DNA of 64,000 nucleotides from JASGCL01 sp965262775 (GCA_965262775.1 CBDHFT010000001.1:310001-374000), one strand, 5' to 3'. Positions 33,993 to 44,097 are shown, counted from the first letter of the stretch. The notes: generated from the letters alone by a model not told the origin. A program made the numbers and translations.

Positions 33993-34973
33993 TTAAAAAG
34001 TAGCTTTTAGCCCAATACTGCCCGTATAAATAATGGGCGTAGCAAAAGATTTAACATCGTAGCTGCCAAGATTTCTGCCAGTAAGGTAGCCATATTGTTG
34101 CAAGCTGATTTCTTTGCTGGCTATAAGAGCCGATACACTATTATCAATGCTAAAAGAAATATTATCATTGACCTTGATGCTCATATTTACCTTGGCGCCC
34201 ACATCAAAATATAATGTTGATAGTTCGACATTGCCAAGTGGGCTAGCGCCACCTGGTTGGCTTACATTAAAGGTGGGGGCATGAAAGTTAATATCAAGCC
34301 TGCTATGTTGCCAAGCAACACCGAGCAGCGCCGCGGGGGTAATAGAAAATATTTTTCCTATGTTGATTTTATAACCGGGAGAAAATAAAAACTCCACAGT
34401 TTGTAAATTGCCCGTTATATAGTTATAATCGGAACTTATAACTCCGTCCCTAAAATAGCCGAGCCCTTGAAGCCCGTCTTTAAATAAGACGGGTTCATAA
34501 GCATCTTGCTTTCTTAGCGACAGGTCTGAAGTGGTGTAAACAGTTTCTAAGTCAAAAACCCAATTTTTATAATTATAGCCCAAAGCAATTTTTGCCCCAT
34601 AGCCAAAAAAACCATTGCCAAAGAAGTCTTGTTGATAAGACACCACGGGGCCTATCGACATGGTAAAACCATTTTTTGTTTGAGCCGTGGGAATAAGGAT
34701 GATGGCGGCGGTTGGAACATTTGCTGCTGACGCAGTTGATGTTTTTGCTGGTGTGGCCGCCGTAGTCCTTGCTGGTGTGGCGTTGGGGTTTTTTATCGGC
34801 TTGGTAACCACGGTCCTGGTTAGCGTGGTCGTTACCGTCGTTGTTCCTGTATTGGTTGTGGTGCTAGACGCCTTTGTGGCGGGGGGAGCAGCCAAGGCCA
34901 CAAGGGGGCCTAGGACAGGCGCCATGATGAGCGATGTTAAAAATAACATAGCGCGTGGTGATATTTTTTGCAT
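33993..34973 (-). CDS. Outer-membrane beta-barrel protein with Thr/Ala-rich linker
   Basis: This 326-aa protein begins with a signal peptide (AMLFLTSLIMAPVLGPLVALA), followed by a long low-complexity segment of Thr, Ala and Pro (about residues 30-95) and then barrel-like strands starting at FTMSIGPVVSYQQDFFG and ending GSIGLKATF with a terminal Phe. The overall order, signal peptide, linker and barrel, differs from the downstream paralogue, which lacks the linker. Both share promoter and leader sequence, so they may be a duplicated, co-regulated pair. The linker could span peptidoglycan; this is inference. Its function is unknown. Confidence 0.85.
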   Translation of the reverse strand: MQKISPRAMLFLTSLIMAPVLGPLVALAAPPATKASSTTTNTGTTTVTTTLTRTVVTKPIKNPNATPARTTAATPAKTSTASAANVPTAAIILIPTAQTKNGFTMSIGPVVSYQQDFFGNGFFGYGAKIALGYNYKNWVFDLETVYTTSDLSLRKQDAYEPVLFKDGLQGLGYFRDGVISSDYNYITGNLQTVEFLFSPGYKINIGKIFSITPAALLGVAWQHSRLDINFHAPTFNVSQPGGASPLGNVELSTLYFDVGAKVNMSIKVNDNISFSIDNSVSALIASKEISLQQYGYLTGRNLGSYDVKSFATPIIYTGSIGLKATF

Positions 34974-35015
34974 GAAGTATAGATCCTTTCATATATTAAA
35001 AATAATTATAAAAGT

Positions 35016-35044
35016 TATATACAATTTTTAGTAAGCACTGTCAA
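35016..35044 (-). promoter_or_regulatory. Promoter of outer-membrane protein gene
   Basis: TTGACA (35039-35044) and TATATA (35016-35021) on the minus strand are 17 bases apart. The leader that follows resembles the one upstream of the neighbouring barrel gene, so the two probably arose by duplication. Confidence 0.7.
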
Positions 35045-35266
35045 GCTTCGCAACTATAGAAAATCATCAGTATTTAATAGCATTATTTTGTATAAAACAA
35101 TTTAAAATAGCATTAACGCCCGAAAACAAAGGGGAAAATCGTTCAAAGCCCCTATTTAAAAATCATCGCTAATTTGGCGATAAAGAATGATGAAAATGGT
35201 GGCAGGCGCGATAAATATGGTTGGCCAATGTTCCATATAGCAAGATATAATAAACCTAGCGAAGGC

Positions 35267-35342
<76 letters not shown>

Positions 35343-35577
35343 GTTTTTGTTGTCCCAGCATTTTTTACTTTGATAGGTGTTTTTAACAAACAGTGCAAGG
35401 ATTTGGAAGGGATTTAAAACTGATTAAAAAAATACTTTGTAGGGCAGTTAATTCATGATTATCTGAAGCAAACCGCATAGGATTGATTTTTTTTTGTGGC
35501 CTATGAAAAAAAATGACCAACGTGGCGTAGCTTAAGGTAAAAGGCCAAGCTAAACCAAGCATCTAAGGGCTACATCT

Positions 35578-35913
35578 TTAAGGCTTGCCAGGTTTTTCGC
35601 TAAAATGGTCCTGTAATTTGTTGGGAACATCTTTCCATTGTTCGGCATCGGCGGGCACCTCGCCCTTTTTCAAAATATTGGGCCAGATTTTGGCGTATTT
35701 TTTGTTCAAATCCAGCCAGGCTTCGGCTTCCTTCACGGTGTCGGGCAAAATGGCGTCGGCGGGGCATTCGGGTTCGCACACGCCGCAATCGATACATTCA
35801 TCGGGGCTGATGACCAGCATATTTTCCCCCATGTAAAAACAATCAACGGGACAAACTTCCACGCAATCCTGATAAAGGCATTTGATACAATTTTCATTAA
35901 CGATGTAAGTCAT
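35578..35913 (-). CDS. fdxA: Seven-iron ferredoxin FdxA
   Basis: This 111-aa protein starts MTYIVNENCIKCLYQDCVEVCPVDCFYMG, which carries the Cys pattern of the 3Fe-4S/4Fe-4S ferredoxin family, followed by the second cluster motif CIDCGVCEPECPADAI. The C-terminal extension (LDLNKKYAKIWPNIL) is typical of FdxA. It transfers electrons at low potential to oxygenases or other redox partners; Rieske oxygenases in this window are possible users but this is not shown. It is transcribed on the minus strand, upstream of nothing obvious, close to the tRNA gene. Confidence 0.96.
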   Translation of the reverse strand: MTYIVNENCIKCLYQDCVEVCPVDCFYMGENMLVISPDECIDCGVCEPECPADAILPDTVKEAEAWLDLNKKYAKIWPNILKKGEVPADAEQWKDVPNKLQDHFSEKPGKP

Positions 35914-35959
35914 GATAACAGCTCTACAATTTTTTTTCGTTTTTGTCTATTGCCTGTTG

Positions 35960-37121
35960 TTAGATTTTGCTCGCAACCCCCGCCGTTTCAAATGTTGCCA
36001 TGCCATGATGGCAAGCCAACGCGCCGCGTAAAATTTGCAACGCCATAACACCGCCCGTCCCTTCACCCAAGCGCAGGCCAAGGTCGACCAGCGGCGTTTT
36101 TTGTAAATGTTTTAATAGCAGGCTATGACCATGATAAGATGACTGCGATGAAGTTGCCCCCTGGTTGCGCGCTTGATGCCAATCGGACGGGCAATGGGGC
36201 GTCATGATTCCCGCCAAGGTCGTTTGGCTGTTTTTACACATGCTGGGCGAGGCAGGCTAGGCTCGCCACCGTAACATAACTATCCAAAATAATGGGTATG
36301 TGATGATACAACCCCGCCACCATGGCACCCGCCATACCCGCCATTTCAAAACCACCCAAAAATTCCAGCGCGCCCAAACCCTGCCCCACAATTTGGTCGG
36401 GGTTGGTGGCTTGTGCGGCGCGGTATTTTTTATATTGCGCAACGCCATGTTTTACCGCCTGTTGCTTATTGCCAAGCATAGCATCGTCGATGCCCGTGCC
36501 GCGCCCGACCCAACTTTCAACTTCGCCACCATATAACGCATGGCATATGGCGGCGGCGGCGGTTGAATTGGCAATACCCATTTCGCCCAATACCACAACA
36601 TGGGAATTTTTATCAACCGACTGGAATCCTAACTTCATGGCATCGCAACATTCCTGTTCGGTCATGGCGGGGGTGGGCTCCTCGGGGTTGGCAAAATTCT
36701 TGGTGGGGGCCAGGTCATTCATGCTCACCACTTGCAAGCTGGCATGGGCATATTGCGCCAATTGGTTAATGGCCGCACCACCATCGACAAAGTTTTTTAC
36801 CATCGCCGCGGTAACAATGGGTGGAAAGGCCGAAACTTGATTTTCAGCCACACCATGGTTGCCAGCAAAAACCAAAACATGCGCCAACAATTTTTCTGGC
36901 GACAAATTGTCGTAAACGCCGCGCGTGCGATAAAACCATGATGTTAAATCTTCCAACCTCCCCAATGATCCGCCTGGCTTGGTCAATATGCTTTCGCGCT
37001 GGCGGCAATGTTCGGCCGCCAAATCTTGTTGCGCCACGAACGACGCCTGGCTTGATTCGCATTGTTGTAAAAACCCATGCCAGTCCTGCAAGCGATGAAA
37101 ATTATCTACAATAGATGGCAT
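35960..37121 (-). pseudogene. cobT: Nicotinate-nucleotide--dimethylbenzimidazole phosphoribosyltransferase CobT, frameshifted
   Basis: CobT makes alpha-ribazole phosphate for the lower ligand of cobalamin. The first frame (to 36234) covers most of the enzyme: KPGGSLGRLEDL, FAGNHGVAENQVSAFP, LGEMGIANSTAAAAI with the catalytic Glu region, GRGTGIDDAML and VGQGLGALEFLGGFEMAGMAGAM. It ends in CLAQHV then TAA. The C-terminal remainder, SSQSSYHGHSLLLKHL and VDLGLRLGEGTGGVMAL, continues in the +1 frame (36241 to 35960). One base near the GTG-TAA-AAA sequence at about 36232-36241 would restore a full protein. The start chosen is the ATG at 37119-37121; a TTG at 37226 is upstream. Mutation, sequencing error or rare recoding are all possible. 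Confidence 0.88.
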
Positions 37122-37245
37122 GGTGATGCGTGCAATAACGGTGGTGGTTGGTTGTTCCTTAGCTAACAGATAAAATTTTTTGTCGCAACCTATTTGCAGT
37201 GAATATTTTAATAAAAATATAATCAATTATTGATTGATTATTTTC

Positions 37246-37273
37246 TTGACAAAATTTCTTGGATTGCTAGCAT
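37246..37273 (+). promoter_or_regulatory. Candidate promoter of the GST gene
   Basis: TTGACA at 37246-37251 and TAGCAT at 37268-37273 are 16 bases apart, just upstream of the start at 37281. A transcript starting there would have almost no leader, which weakens the call. Confidence 0.35.
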
Positions 37274-37280
37274 AGCATTT

Positions 37281-37943
37281 ATGATTAAACTATATGGTCG
37301 TATTGGCACGGGTGCGGCAGCGGTCGAAGCGCTGATGAACGAACTCGAAGTGCCACATGAATATATCGAAGTTCCCGCCAACAAGGACGATGCCTATCGT
37401 AGCGACCCCGCTTTTCTTGATATCAACCCATTGGGCCAGGTGCCTTATATTTTATGCGAAGACGGCACCATCATGTCGGAATCGGGCGCGATGATGATAG
37501 CCATTGCCGACCGTTTTGGTCGCAACAAAATGGTTGACCATGGGCTTTATATCCCCAGCTCGGATGACCCGGTGCGCAACACCTACATTCGGTTTATGTT
37601 GTTTTTTGCCACGGGCATTTATTATCACCATTTGTTTTATGCTTACTCAAACCGTTATGTCTCGTCGCCCACGGCTCAGGGTGAACTTCGCACCAACGCC
37701 CTGAAGGAATTGGAAAAATTGTTTCGTTTTGCCACCATGCAACTTGGTAATCAGGCTTATTTTTTGGGCGACGATTGTTCGCCCTTTGACCTTTATGCTG
37801 CCATGTTGTTTACGTGGCATCCTGGTTTCCAAGAATTTGCGGCAAAAAATCCCATCATCAAAGAATTTTGTAAAAGGGTTATGACAAGGCCTAAATCAAA
37901 AAAGATTTGGGAAAAGCACGAATTGCTGCCACTTGTTTTATAA
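37281..37943 (+). CDS. Glutathione S-transferase family protein
   Basis: About 220 aa from the ATG at 37281; the upstream in-frame extension looks like promoter DNA. The thioredoxin-like N-terminal domain shows IKLYGRIGTGAAAVEALMNEL with a Thr/Ala-rich catalytic loop, then DINPLGQVPYILCEDGTIMSESGAMMIAIADRF, the cis-Pro and glutathione-binding SES region of the GST fold. The C-terminal helical domain follows (YFLGDDCSPFDLYAAMLFTW). It could conjugate electrophiles or reduce peroxides. No substrate can be assigned. It is divergent from cobT. Confidence 0.9.
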   Translation: MIKLYGRIGTGAAAVEALMNELEVPHEYIEVPANKDDAYRSDPAFLDINPLGQVPYILCEDGTIMSESGAMMIAIADRFGRNKMVDHGLYIPSSDDPVRNTYIRFMLFFATGIYYHHLFYAYSNRYVSSPTAQGELRTNALKELEKLFRFATMQLGNQAYFLGDDCSPFDLYAAMLFTWHPGFQEFAAKNPIIKEFCKRVMTRPKSKKIWEKHELLPLVL

Positions 37944-38085
37944 TTAATATTATAAAATTGTTAAGGGCCATTGCTTGGCGGTGGAACAGCGCGGGCGCAA
38001 TAATATATAGCTAGCAAGATGGCCCAAGATGGATAGAGCATGGATAGCGATTGACAAATTTTATGAATCACTTTAAAGACATAAA

Positions 38086-39636
38086 ATGGAACAGTCGGAT
38101 AAAAACAAGACGAAATCATTATCCCCCAACTTCCCCGCGGCAATGTTGGCTCTAACCTTTGACGATGTTTTGTTGTTGCCAAGAAAATCCTCGATATTAC
38201 CAAAAGATGCCGAATTGGCGACGGCTTTAACCCCCGACCTTATTTTACAATTACCGATAATATCGGCGGCGATGGATACCGTCACCGCCAGCCGCATGGC
38301 TATTCTTATGGCGCGGCGCGGCGGACTTGGCGTGATACACAAAAACATGCCTGTCAAGGAACAAGCCGACGAAGTCAAAAAAGTAAAACGCGCCGAAAGC
38401 TTGATGGTTGAAAACCCCATTACCATTTTTGAAGACATAACATTGGGTGCGGCGCGCCAATTGATGCGCCAACATAAGGTAACGGGATTCCCCGTGGTGG
38501 ATAAAAATGGAAAGTTGGTTGGTATTTTAACCCACCGCGACGAACGATTTTGCGATGACGAAACATTAAAGGTTTCAACCTTGATGACGCGCGACCTTAT
38601 TACCGCCAAAAAAAATATCACCAAGCAAGAAGCCGAAAAAATTTTACACCAAGAACGTATTGAAAAATTATTGATAGTCGAAGGCGACAAATGCGTGGGG
38701 TTGATGACCGCCAAGGATTTATCGTCCCTGACCGAAAATCCGCGGGCTAACAAAGATAAAGATGGGCATTTGCGCGTTGCCGCCGCCACGGGGGTTGGTG
38801 CCGCGGGTTATGAACGCGGCGTTGCATTGGTTGCGGCGGGGGTGGATATGTTGGTGATAGACACCGCCCATGGCCATGCCCAAGGGGTGATAGACCAAGT
38901 GAAAAAATTTCGTGGTGAATTTCCAAAACTTATTATTTGCGCGGGCAATGTTGCCACCGCCAGCGCGGTGCAAGACCTGCACCAAGCGGGCGCGAATGTT
39001 ATCAAGGTTGGCATCGGGCCTGGATCCATCTGCACCACCCGTATTGTGGCGGGGGTGGGGGTGCCGCAATTAAGCGCGATTATGAATTGCGTGGCGGTGG
39101 CAAAAAATTTGGGGGTGAGTATTATTGCCGACGGTGGTTTGCGCCATTCGGGCGATATAGCCAAGGCCTTGGCGGCGGGGGCGCATGCCGTGATGATAGG
39201 CGGGTTGTTGGCGGGCACCGACGAAAGCCCAGGCCAAGTTTTTGTTTACGAGGGAAGGTCTTACAAATCCTATCGCGGCATGGGGTCGATTGGCGCAATG
39301 GGCGCGGGCAGTGCCGACCGATATTTCCAAGAGAATATTAAACAGCAACATCATGATAACGGCGACCATGGTGGCGAAGAAAACGAAGATGGCGAAAGCC
39401 CGCTACGCAAGGGGCTTGATAAATTTGTGCCCGAAGGGGTGGAAGGGCGTGTGGCCTACAAGGGGGCAGCCTCCGCCGTGTTGTATCAATTGGCGGGCGG
39501 CGTCAGGTCGGCGATGGGCTACACGGGTTCTAAAAACTTAAGCGAATTACGCACCGCCGAATTCTGTCGCATCACCACCGCGGGCATTATTGAATCGCAC
39601 CCGCACGATATCACCATCACGCGCGAACCATCATAA
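38086..39636 (+). CDS. guaB: Inosine-5'-monophosphate dehydrogenase
   Basis: GuaB converts IMP to XMP, the committed step to guanine nucleotides. The 516-aa sequence has LTFDDVLLLPRKSSIL at the N-terminus, two CBS repeats (about residues 100-215), the active-site loop KVGIGPGSICTTRIVAGVG with the catalytic Cys, the flap region and SYKSYRGMGSIGAMG. A His/Asp/Glu-rich insertion (QQHHDNGDHGGEENEDG) sits in the mobile flap before the KFVPEGVEGRV block, longer than usual. The position is separate from the purine operon at 58 kb. It is convergent with polA. Confidence 0.97.
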   Translation: MEQSDKNKTKSLSPNFPAAMLALTFDDVLLLPRKSSILPKDAELATALTPDLILQLPIISAAMDTVTASRMAILMARRGGLGVIHKNMPVKEQADEVKKVKRAESLMVENPITIFEDITLGAARQLMRQHKVTGFPVVDKNGKLVGILTHRDERFCDDETLKVSTLMTRDLITAKKNITKQEAEKILHQERIEKLLIVEGDKCVGLMTAKDLSSLTENPRANKDKDGHLRVAAATGVGAAGYERGVALVAAGVDMLVIDTAHGHAQGVIDQVKKFRGEFPKLIICAGNVATASAVQDLHQAGANVIKVGIGPGSICTTRIVAGVGVPQLSAIMNCVAVAKNLGVSIIADGGLRHSGDIAKALAAGAHAVMIGGLLAGTDESPGQVFVYEGRSYKSYRGMGSIGAMGAGSADRYFQENIKQQHHDNGDHGGEENEDGESPLRKGLDKFVPEGVEGRVAYKGAASAVLYQLAGGVRSAMGYTGSKNLSELRTAEFCRITTAGIIESHPHDITITREPS

Positions 39637-39657
39637 AAATATTCCCTTATTAAATAT

Positions 39658-42570
39658 TTAATGGGCAAGACGCCAATTTTTGCCTACGCCATTTTCAACG
39701 GGGAAGAATAAAAAATCATGCTCCTGGTCGTGCCAATCGATGCCCGCAAAAATACCGTCGCCCGCGCCGTTGCCCAACCGCCCTTGCCATTGTTCGCGAT
39801 GAAAACCAAATAATGTAACCTCCGCCATTATTTTTTTGAGCGCGGGTGTTATGGTTTCAACTGCTTCTTCCGCGACTTCGAACAACAATTCGTCATGCAC
39901 CTGCAATATCATTTGGCAATCTTGGCTAAGCCCATGGTCTAACAAATAATGGTCGATTTTTATCATGGCACGTTTGATAAGGTCGGCCGCCGTGCCCTGC
40001 AACGGGGCATTCATGGCCTGGCGTATGGCGTAGGCTTTGGCGGGACCCTTGGTAAAAATGGCGGGTAAATAAATACGTCGCCCAAACAATGTTTCGACAA
40101 AACCATTTTTTTCGGTGCTGGCAATAACGCGGTCCATAAATTCTTTGACGCCTGGCAATTTTTCAAAATAACGGGCGATGATGTTTTTGGCATCGCTTTG
40201 CGGAATTTGTAATTGCCGCGCCAAACCAAATGCCGAAATGCCATAGATGATACCAAAATTAACCGCCTTGGCTCGGCGGCGTAATTCGGGGGTGACCTTA
40301 TCCATCGGGGTTTCAAAAATTTCGGATGCCGTCGAACGGTGGATGTCGTCGCCCGCCAAGAAAGCTTTTTTCAGCGCGGGCGCGCCCGATAACAAAGCCA
40401 AAATACGCAATTCGATTTGGCTATAATCCAGCGACAACAACAATTTACGCGGCGGCGCAATGAAGCATTCGCGCAACGCCGCCCCCTGTTCGGTGCGAAT
40501 GGGAATATTTTGCAGGTTGGGGTTGAGTGATGACAAGCGACCCGTTTGCGCGTTGGTGGAAGAAAAATGGCTGTGAAGGCGCGGTTGGCCCGCGGCGTCG
40601 CGCCGCGCCAATAACGGCAGGGCGCGAATGTAGGTGTTGTTCAATTTTTCCAAATGGCGATGTTGCAAAATATCCGCCACCACGGGATGGTCGTCAACCA
40701 ACGATTCCAACACATCGGACGATGTGGAAAATTGCCCCGTTTTTGTTTTGGCAATTTTGTCGCCGCCGATTTTTTTTTGTGCAAACAAAACATCGCCCAA
40801 TTGTTTGGGGCTGCCCAAATTAAATTCTTGGCCCAAACTTGCAAATATTTTTTTTTGTAAATCGGCAATGGCTTGGTCGGTTTGTTTGCCAAGCATAGCA
40901 AATTTTTCCATGTCTATCGCCACGCCATTTTTTTCTATCGCCGCCAATATGGGCAACAATGGTTGTTCGATTTGATAATAAATACGGCTTAATTTATCGG
41001 CCACCAATGTTTGTTCGTAAAAAATTCCCAAGCGCAATAACCGATAGGCTACGCAACTTAATTCTGCCAATAATTCTTGGCTGGCGGCTTGGGGTGCGGT
41101 GCTTGCCTGGCTGGCCGCATCTTTATTTTTATTATTTTCTTTAATAATTTTTTCATAATATTCTTGGTTGCATTCATCCATATCTTCATTTTTTGCCCCC
41201 GCGAACAAACAAAAATGCAACACCGATACATCGCTTAGGTTATCCACCCTTGCCAACCCCTGTTGTTCTAGGGTGATGATGTCGCTGGCAACTTCGGGGC
41301 TATATTTTTTTATGGCGTCGCTGGCAAAAATTTCTTGCAAGCCTTGGGGCAAGGTGGGTGGCGTGTCGGTGGCGAAAAGATTATTTTTTGTATCATCCAT
41401 GGCGTTATGATGGCGCGGCGCCAGGGCGGTAACAAACGCCTGGCCATTTTCTAAACCCATGACCAAATAATCACCCGCGATGATGAATGCCAAGCGGCCG
41501 AATTGTTCAACCGCATCAACCAACGCCGTTATATTTTTTTCATCCAACATGGTGATAACCATGTCGGCGGGGGTTTTGCTGGGTAATTTGCTGGGGGCGG
41601 TTTTTTTTGTATGGTCGGTTGTTGCCTTGGCTGGCTTGGCGGCGGCATGACCGTTATCTTTTTTTGCTGTATCGGCGGGCGGTGGATTATCATCGGGCAG
41701 GTTAAATTTATCGCGCCATTTTTTTGCCAATTTTTTAAATTCCAATTCTTCAAAAAATTTTATAGCGGTTAATTGTTGGTCTAAATTTGGGTTAAGCGGC
41801 GCCGCCAATTTGTCTAAGCTTAATGACAGGGGGGTATCTTGGCGTAGGCGCGCCAATTGATAAAAAATTTTGGCTTCGGCCACATGGGTTTTGACAATTT
41901 CTTGTTGGCGGGCATTTTTTATTTTATCGACCTGTTGCAACAAATTATCCAAATTACCAAATTCATTGATAAGGTTGGCCGCGGTTTTGGGGCCAATCCC
42001 TGGTAAGCCAGGAAAACCATCGGACGAATCACCCATCAGGGCTTGCACATCCGCCACCAGGGCGGGGGTGACGCCAAATTTTTCTTTCACCGCAGCTTCG
42101 TCGATTGCTTTGTTTTTGAATGGGTCGATTAATGAAATACCGTCGCCGATTAATTGCATCAAATCTTTGTCTGACGAATATATTTTCACTTCGAAGCCTT
42201 GCTTGGCGGCCTGGGTCGCCAGGGTGGCAATGACATCGTCGGCTTCAAACCCCGCGGCTTCGATAATTGGCAGGCTAAGGGCGGTGGCGGCGGCGCGAAA
42301 ATAGGGAAATTGGGGGATGAGATCCTCGGGCGTTTCGCCGCGGTTATGTTTATATTGGGGATAGATATCATGGCGGAAATTGTCGCGCGCCGAATCAAAA
42401 ACCACCGCGATGTTGGTCGGTTTTTTATCAATAACATTCAATAACATTTGGCAAAAACCAAAAATGGCACCCGTGGGCAGGCCGTCGGGGCGGGTAAGCG
42501 GCGGCAAGGCGTAATAGGCACGAAAAATATAGCCCGAACCGTCAAGTAGGTACAAATCCTTTTTATTCAT
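39658..42570 (-). CDS. polA: DNA polymerase I
   Basis: PolA removes RNA primers and fills gaps. The N-terminal 5'-3' exonuclease domain starts LYLLDGSGYIFRAYYALPPL and contains FEADDVIATLA and GLPGIGPKTAANLI. The C-terminal polymerase domain has LSLDYSQIELRILALLS (motif A), RRRAKAVNFGIIYGIS (motif B) and ILQVHDELLFEV (motif C). The middle region, where the 3'-5' exonuclease normally has a DxE motif, has no such motif and is interrupted by low-complexity Asn/Lys/Ala stretches, so proofreading is probably lost. A stretch of about 30 residues is inserted before the C-terminal GKNWRLAH. Length (970 aa) is at the upper end. Confidence 0.96.
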   Translation of the reverse strand: MNKKDLYLLDGSGYIFRAYYALPPLTRPDGLPTGAIFGFCQMLLNVIDKKPTNIAVVFDSARDNFRHDIYPQYKHNRGETPEDLIPQFPYFRAAATALSLPIIEAAGFEADDVIATLATQAAKQGFEVKIYSSDKDLMQLIGDGISLIDPFKNKAIDEAAVKEKFGVTPALVADVQALMGDSSDGFPGLPGIGPKTAANLINEFGNLDNLLQQVDKIKNARQQEIVKTHVAEAKIFYQLARLRQDTPLSLSLDKLAAPLNPNLDQQLTAIKFFEELEFKKLAKKWRDKFNLPDDNPPPADTAKKDNGHAAAKPAKATTDHTKKTAPSKLPSKTPADMVITMLDEKNITALVDAVEQFGRLAFIIAGDYLVMGLENGQAFVTALAPRHHNAMDDTKNNLFATDTPPTLPQGLQEIFASDAIKKYSPEVASDIITLEQQGLARVDNLSDVSVLHFCLFAGAKNEDMDECNQEYYEKIIKENNKNKDAASQASTAPQAASQELLAELSCVAYRLLRLGIFYEQTLVADKLSRIYYQIEQPLLPILAAIEKNGVAIDMEKFAMLGKQTDQAIADLQKKIFASLGQEFNLGSPKQLGDVLFAQKKIGGDKIAKTKTGQFSTSSDVLESLVDDHPVVADILQHRHLEKLNNTYIRALPLLARRDAAGQPRLHSHFSSTNAQTGRLSSLNPNLQNIPIRTEQGAALRECFIAPPRKLLLSLDYSQIELRILALLSGAPALKKAFLAGDDIHRSTASEIFETPMDKVTPELRRRAKAVNFGIIYGISAFGLARQLQIPQSDAKNIIARYFEKLPGVKEFMDRVIASTEKNGFVETLFGRRIYLPAIFTKGPAKAYAIRQAMNAPLQGTAADLIKRAMIKIDHYLLDHGLSQDCQMILQVHDELLFEVAEEAVETITPALKKIMAEVTLFGFHREQWQGRLGNGAGDGIFAGIDWHDQEHDFLFFPVENGVGKNWRLAH

Positions 42571-42649
42571 GGATAACTATTATCATGTTGCGAAGAAACT
42601 TGCCACCAAGACAAGACAATAATTTGCAAATGGCACGAATCAGGGATAA

Positions 42650-43051
42650 ATGACCACCATGGATTCGCAGATTTTATCGCTTATATTGGGTGGCGCAATA
42701 GCGATTGTTGCGGCGGTCATTACGGCATTAGTGAATTATTTTTTTAGCAAGAAAAAAGACAACGAAGAATTTATCCGCCGACAAAAAATTGAGGCTTACA
42801 CGGGATTAATAAATGCTTATAAAGATGTGCATCTTTTTCAACATAAAAAAGGGTGGGAACCAGGGTCAAATGAGGAATTGGTGCTTCTAAAAGAATATGG
42901 CTATTGGGCAAGACGATTGGAATTAATTGCGCCTAAAATTATTATAGAAAAAAATGAAGAGTTAATGAATCAAGAATTCTATGACCCAAATAGAGATAGG
43001 TTAGATATATTAATATCAGCAATGCGCAAAGATTTGGGTATTAAAGATTAA
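42650..43051 (+). CDS. Hypothetical protein with one N-terminal membrane helix
   Basis: The 133-aa frame has one strong N-terminal hydrophobic helix (ILSLILGGAIAIVAAVITALVNYFF), then a charged, helical cytoplasmic region (KKKDNEEFIRRQKIEAYTGLINAYKDV) and a short tail. I do not recognise a family; similar one-helix proteins are common and often unassigned. Its last codons and stop lie at the start of a duplicated repeat block, and a copy of its final 9 codons (MRKDLGIKD) occurs again at 43624. An internal ATG at 42659 is an alternative start. Confidence 0.55.
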   Translation: MTTMDSQILSLILGGAIAIVAAVITALVNYFFSKKKDNEEFIRRQKIEAYTGLINAYKDVHLFQHKKGWEPGSNEELVLLKEYGYWARRLELIAPKIIIEKNEELMNQEFYDPNRDRLDILISAMRKDLGIKD

Positions 43052-43190
43052 AAATATCTTTACTACTCCTCCCCCCGTCATTCCTGAATTTTTTGTCAAC
43101 ATCAATAATGTTGCAAAAAATATCAGGAAACCATTCCCTGGACGGCATGGGTTTACCACTACGCCATTGCCTTGCTTGCCATCCGCCATA

Positions 43191-43487
43191 AAAACCCAGC
43201 TAAATGTTTTTTTATGAAACCACCGAAGCCAGGGAATGGGTTCCTGATAATCGCTTCGCGATTTCAGGAATGACGGTTAGAGAGAAATGGAAAACCCAGC
43301 TAAATGTTTTTTTATGAAACCACCGAAGCCAGGGAATGGGTTCCTGATAATCGCTTCGCGATTTCAGGAATGACGGTTAGAGAGAAATGGAAAACCCAGC
43401 TAAATGTTTTTTTATGAAACCACCGATGCCAGGGAATGGGTTCCTGATAATCGCTTCGCGATTTCAGGAATGACGGTTAGAGAGAAA
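43191..43487. repeat. Three tandem 100-bp units with a REP-like hairpin
   Basis: Units begin at 43191, 43291 and 43391 and start with AAAACCCAGCTAAATG. Each contains TTCCTGA...AATCGC-TTC-GCGATT...TCAGGAA, which forms a long hairpin of about 13 pairs with one bulge. Units 1 and 2 are identical; unit 3 differs by A to T in GAAGCC. Confidence 0.9.
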
Positions 43488-43790
43488 TGAAAAACCTTAG
43501 CCCCGCCCCAAATGATAATAATGTAAATCAACGACATTACCAGCAATGTGATAAAAAATATATTTGCTAAATCGATGATGCTTTCATAGTGTTTTTCTAT
43601 GAAGGGAAAATTAAGACGCAAGATGCGCAAAGATTTGGGTATTAAAGATTAAAAATATCTTTACTACTCCTCCCCCCGTCATTCCTGAATTTTTTGTCAA
43701 CATCAATAATGTTGCAAAAAATATCAGGAAACCATTCCCTGGACGGCATGGGTTTACCACTACGCCATTGCTTTGCTTATCATCCGCCAT

Positions 43791-43985
43791 AAAAAACCCA
43801 GCTAAATGTTTTTTTATAAAACAACCGAAGCCAGGGAATGGGTTCCTGATAATCGCTTCGCGATTTCAGGAATGACGGTTAGAGAGAAAAAAAACCCAGC
43901 TAAATGTTTTTTATGAAACCACCGAAGCCAGGGAATGGGTTCCTGATAATCGCTTCGCGATTTCAGGAATGACGGTTAGAGAGAA
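43791..43985. repeat. Two further REP-like units
   Basis: The second block carries two units starting near 43791 and 43889, with small length differences in the poly-T run and in the poly-A run between units. The same TTCCTGA/TCAGGAA hairpin is present in both. Confidence 0.9.
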
Positions 43986-44097
43986 ATGAAAAACCTTAGC
44001 CCCGCCCCAAATGATAATAATGTAAATCAACGACATTACCAGCAATGTGATTAAAAATATATTTGCTAAATCGATGATGCTTTCATAGTGTTTTTCT

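Noticed and set aside
43191..43985. Possible CRISPR array because of regular repeats
   Set aside because: The units are 97-100 bp with no variable spacers and no cas genes are present; they are REP-like tandem repeats.
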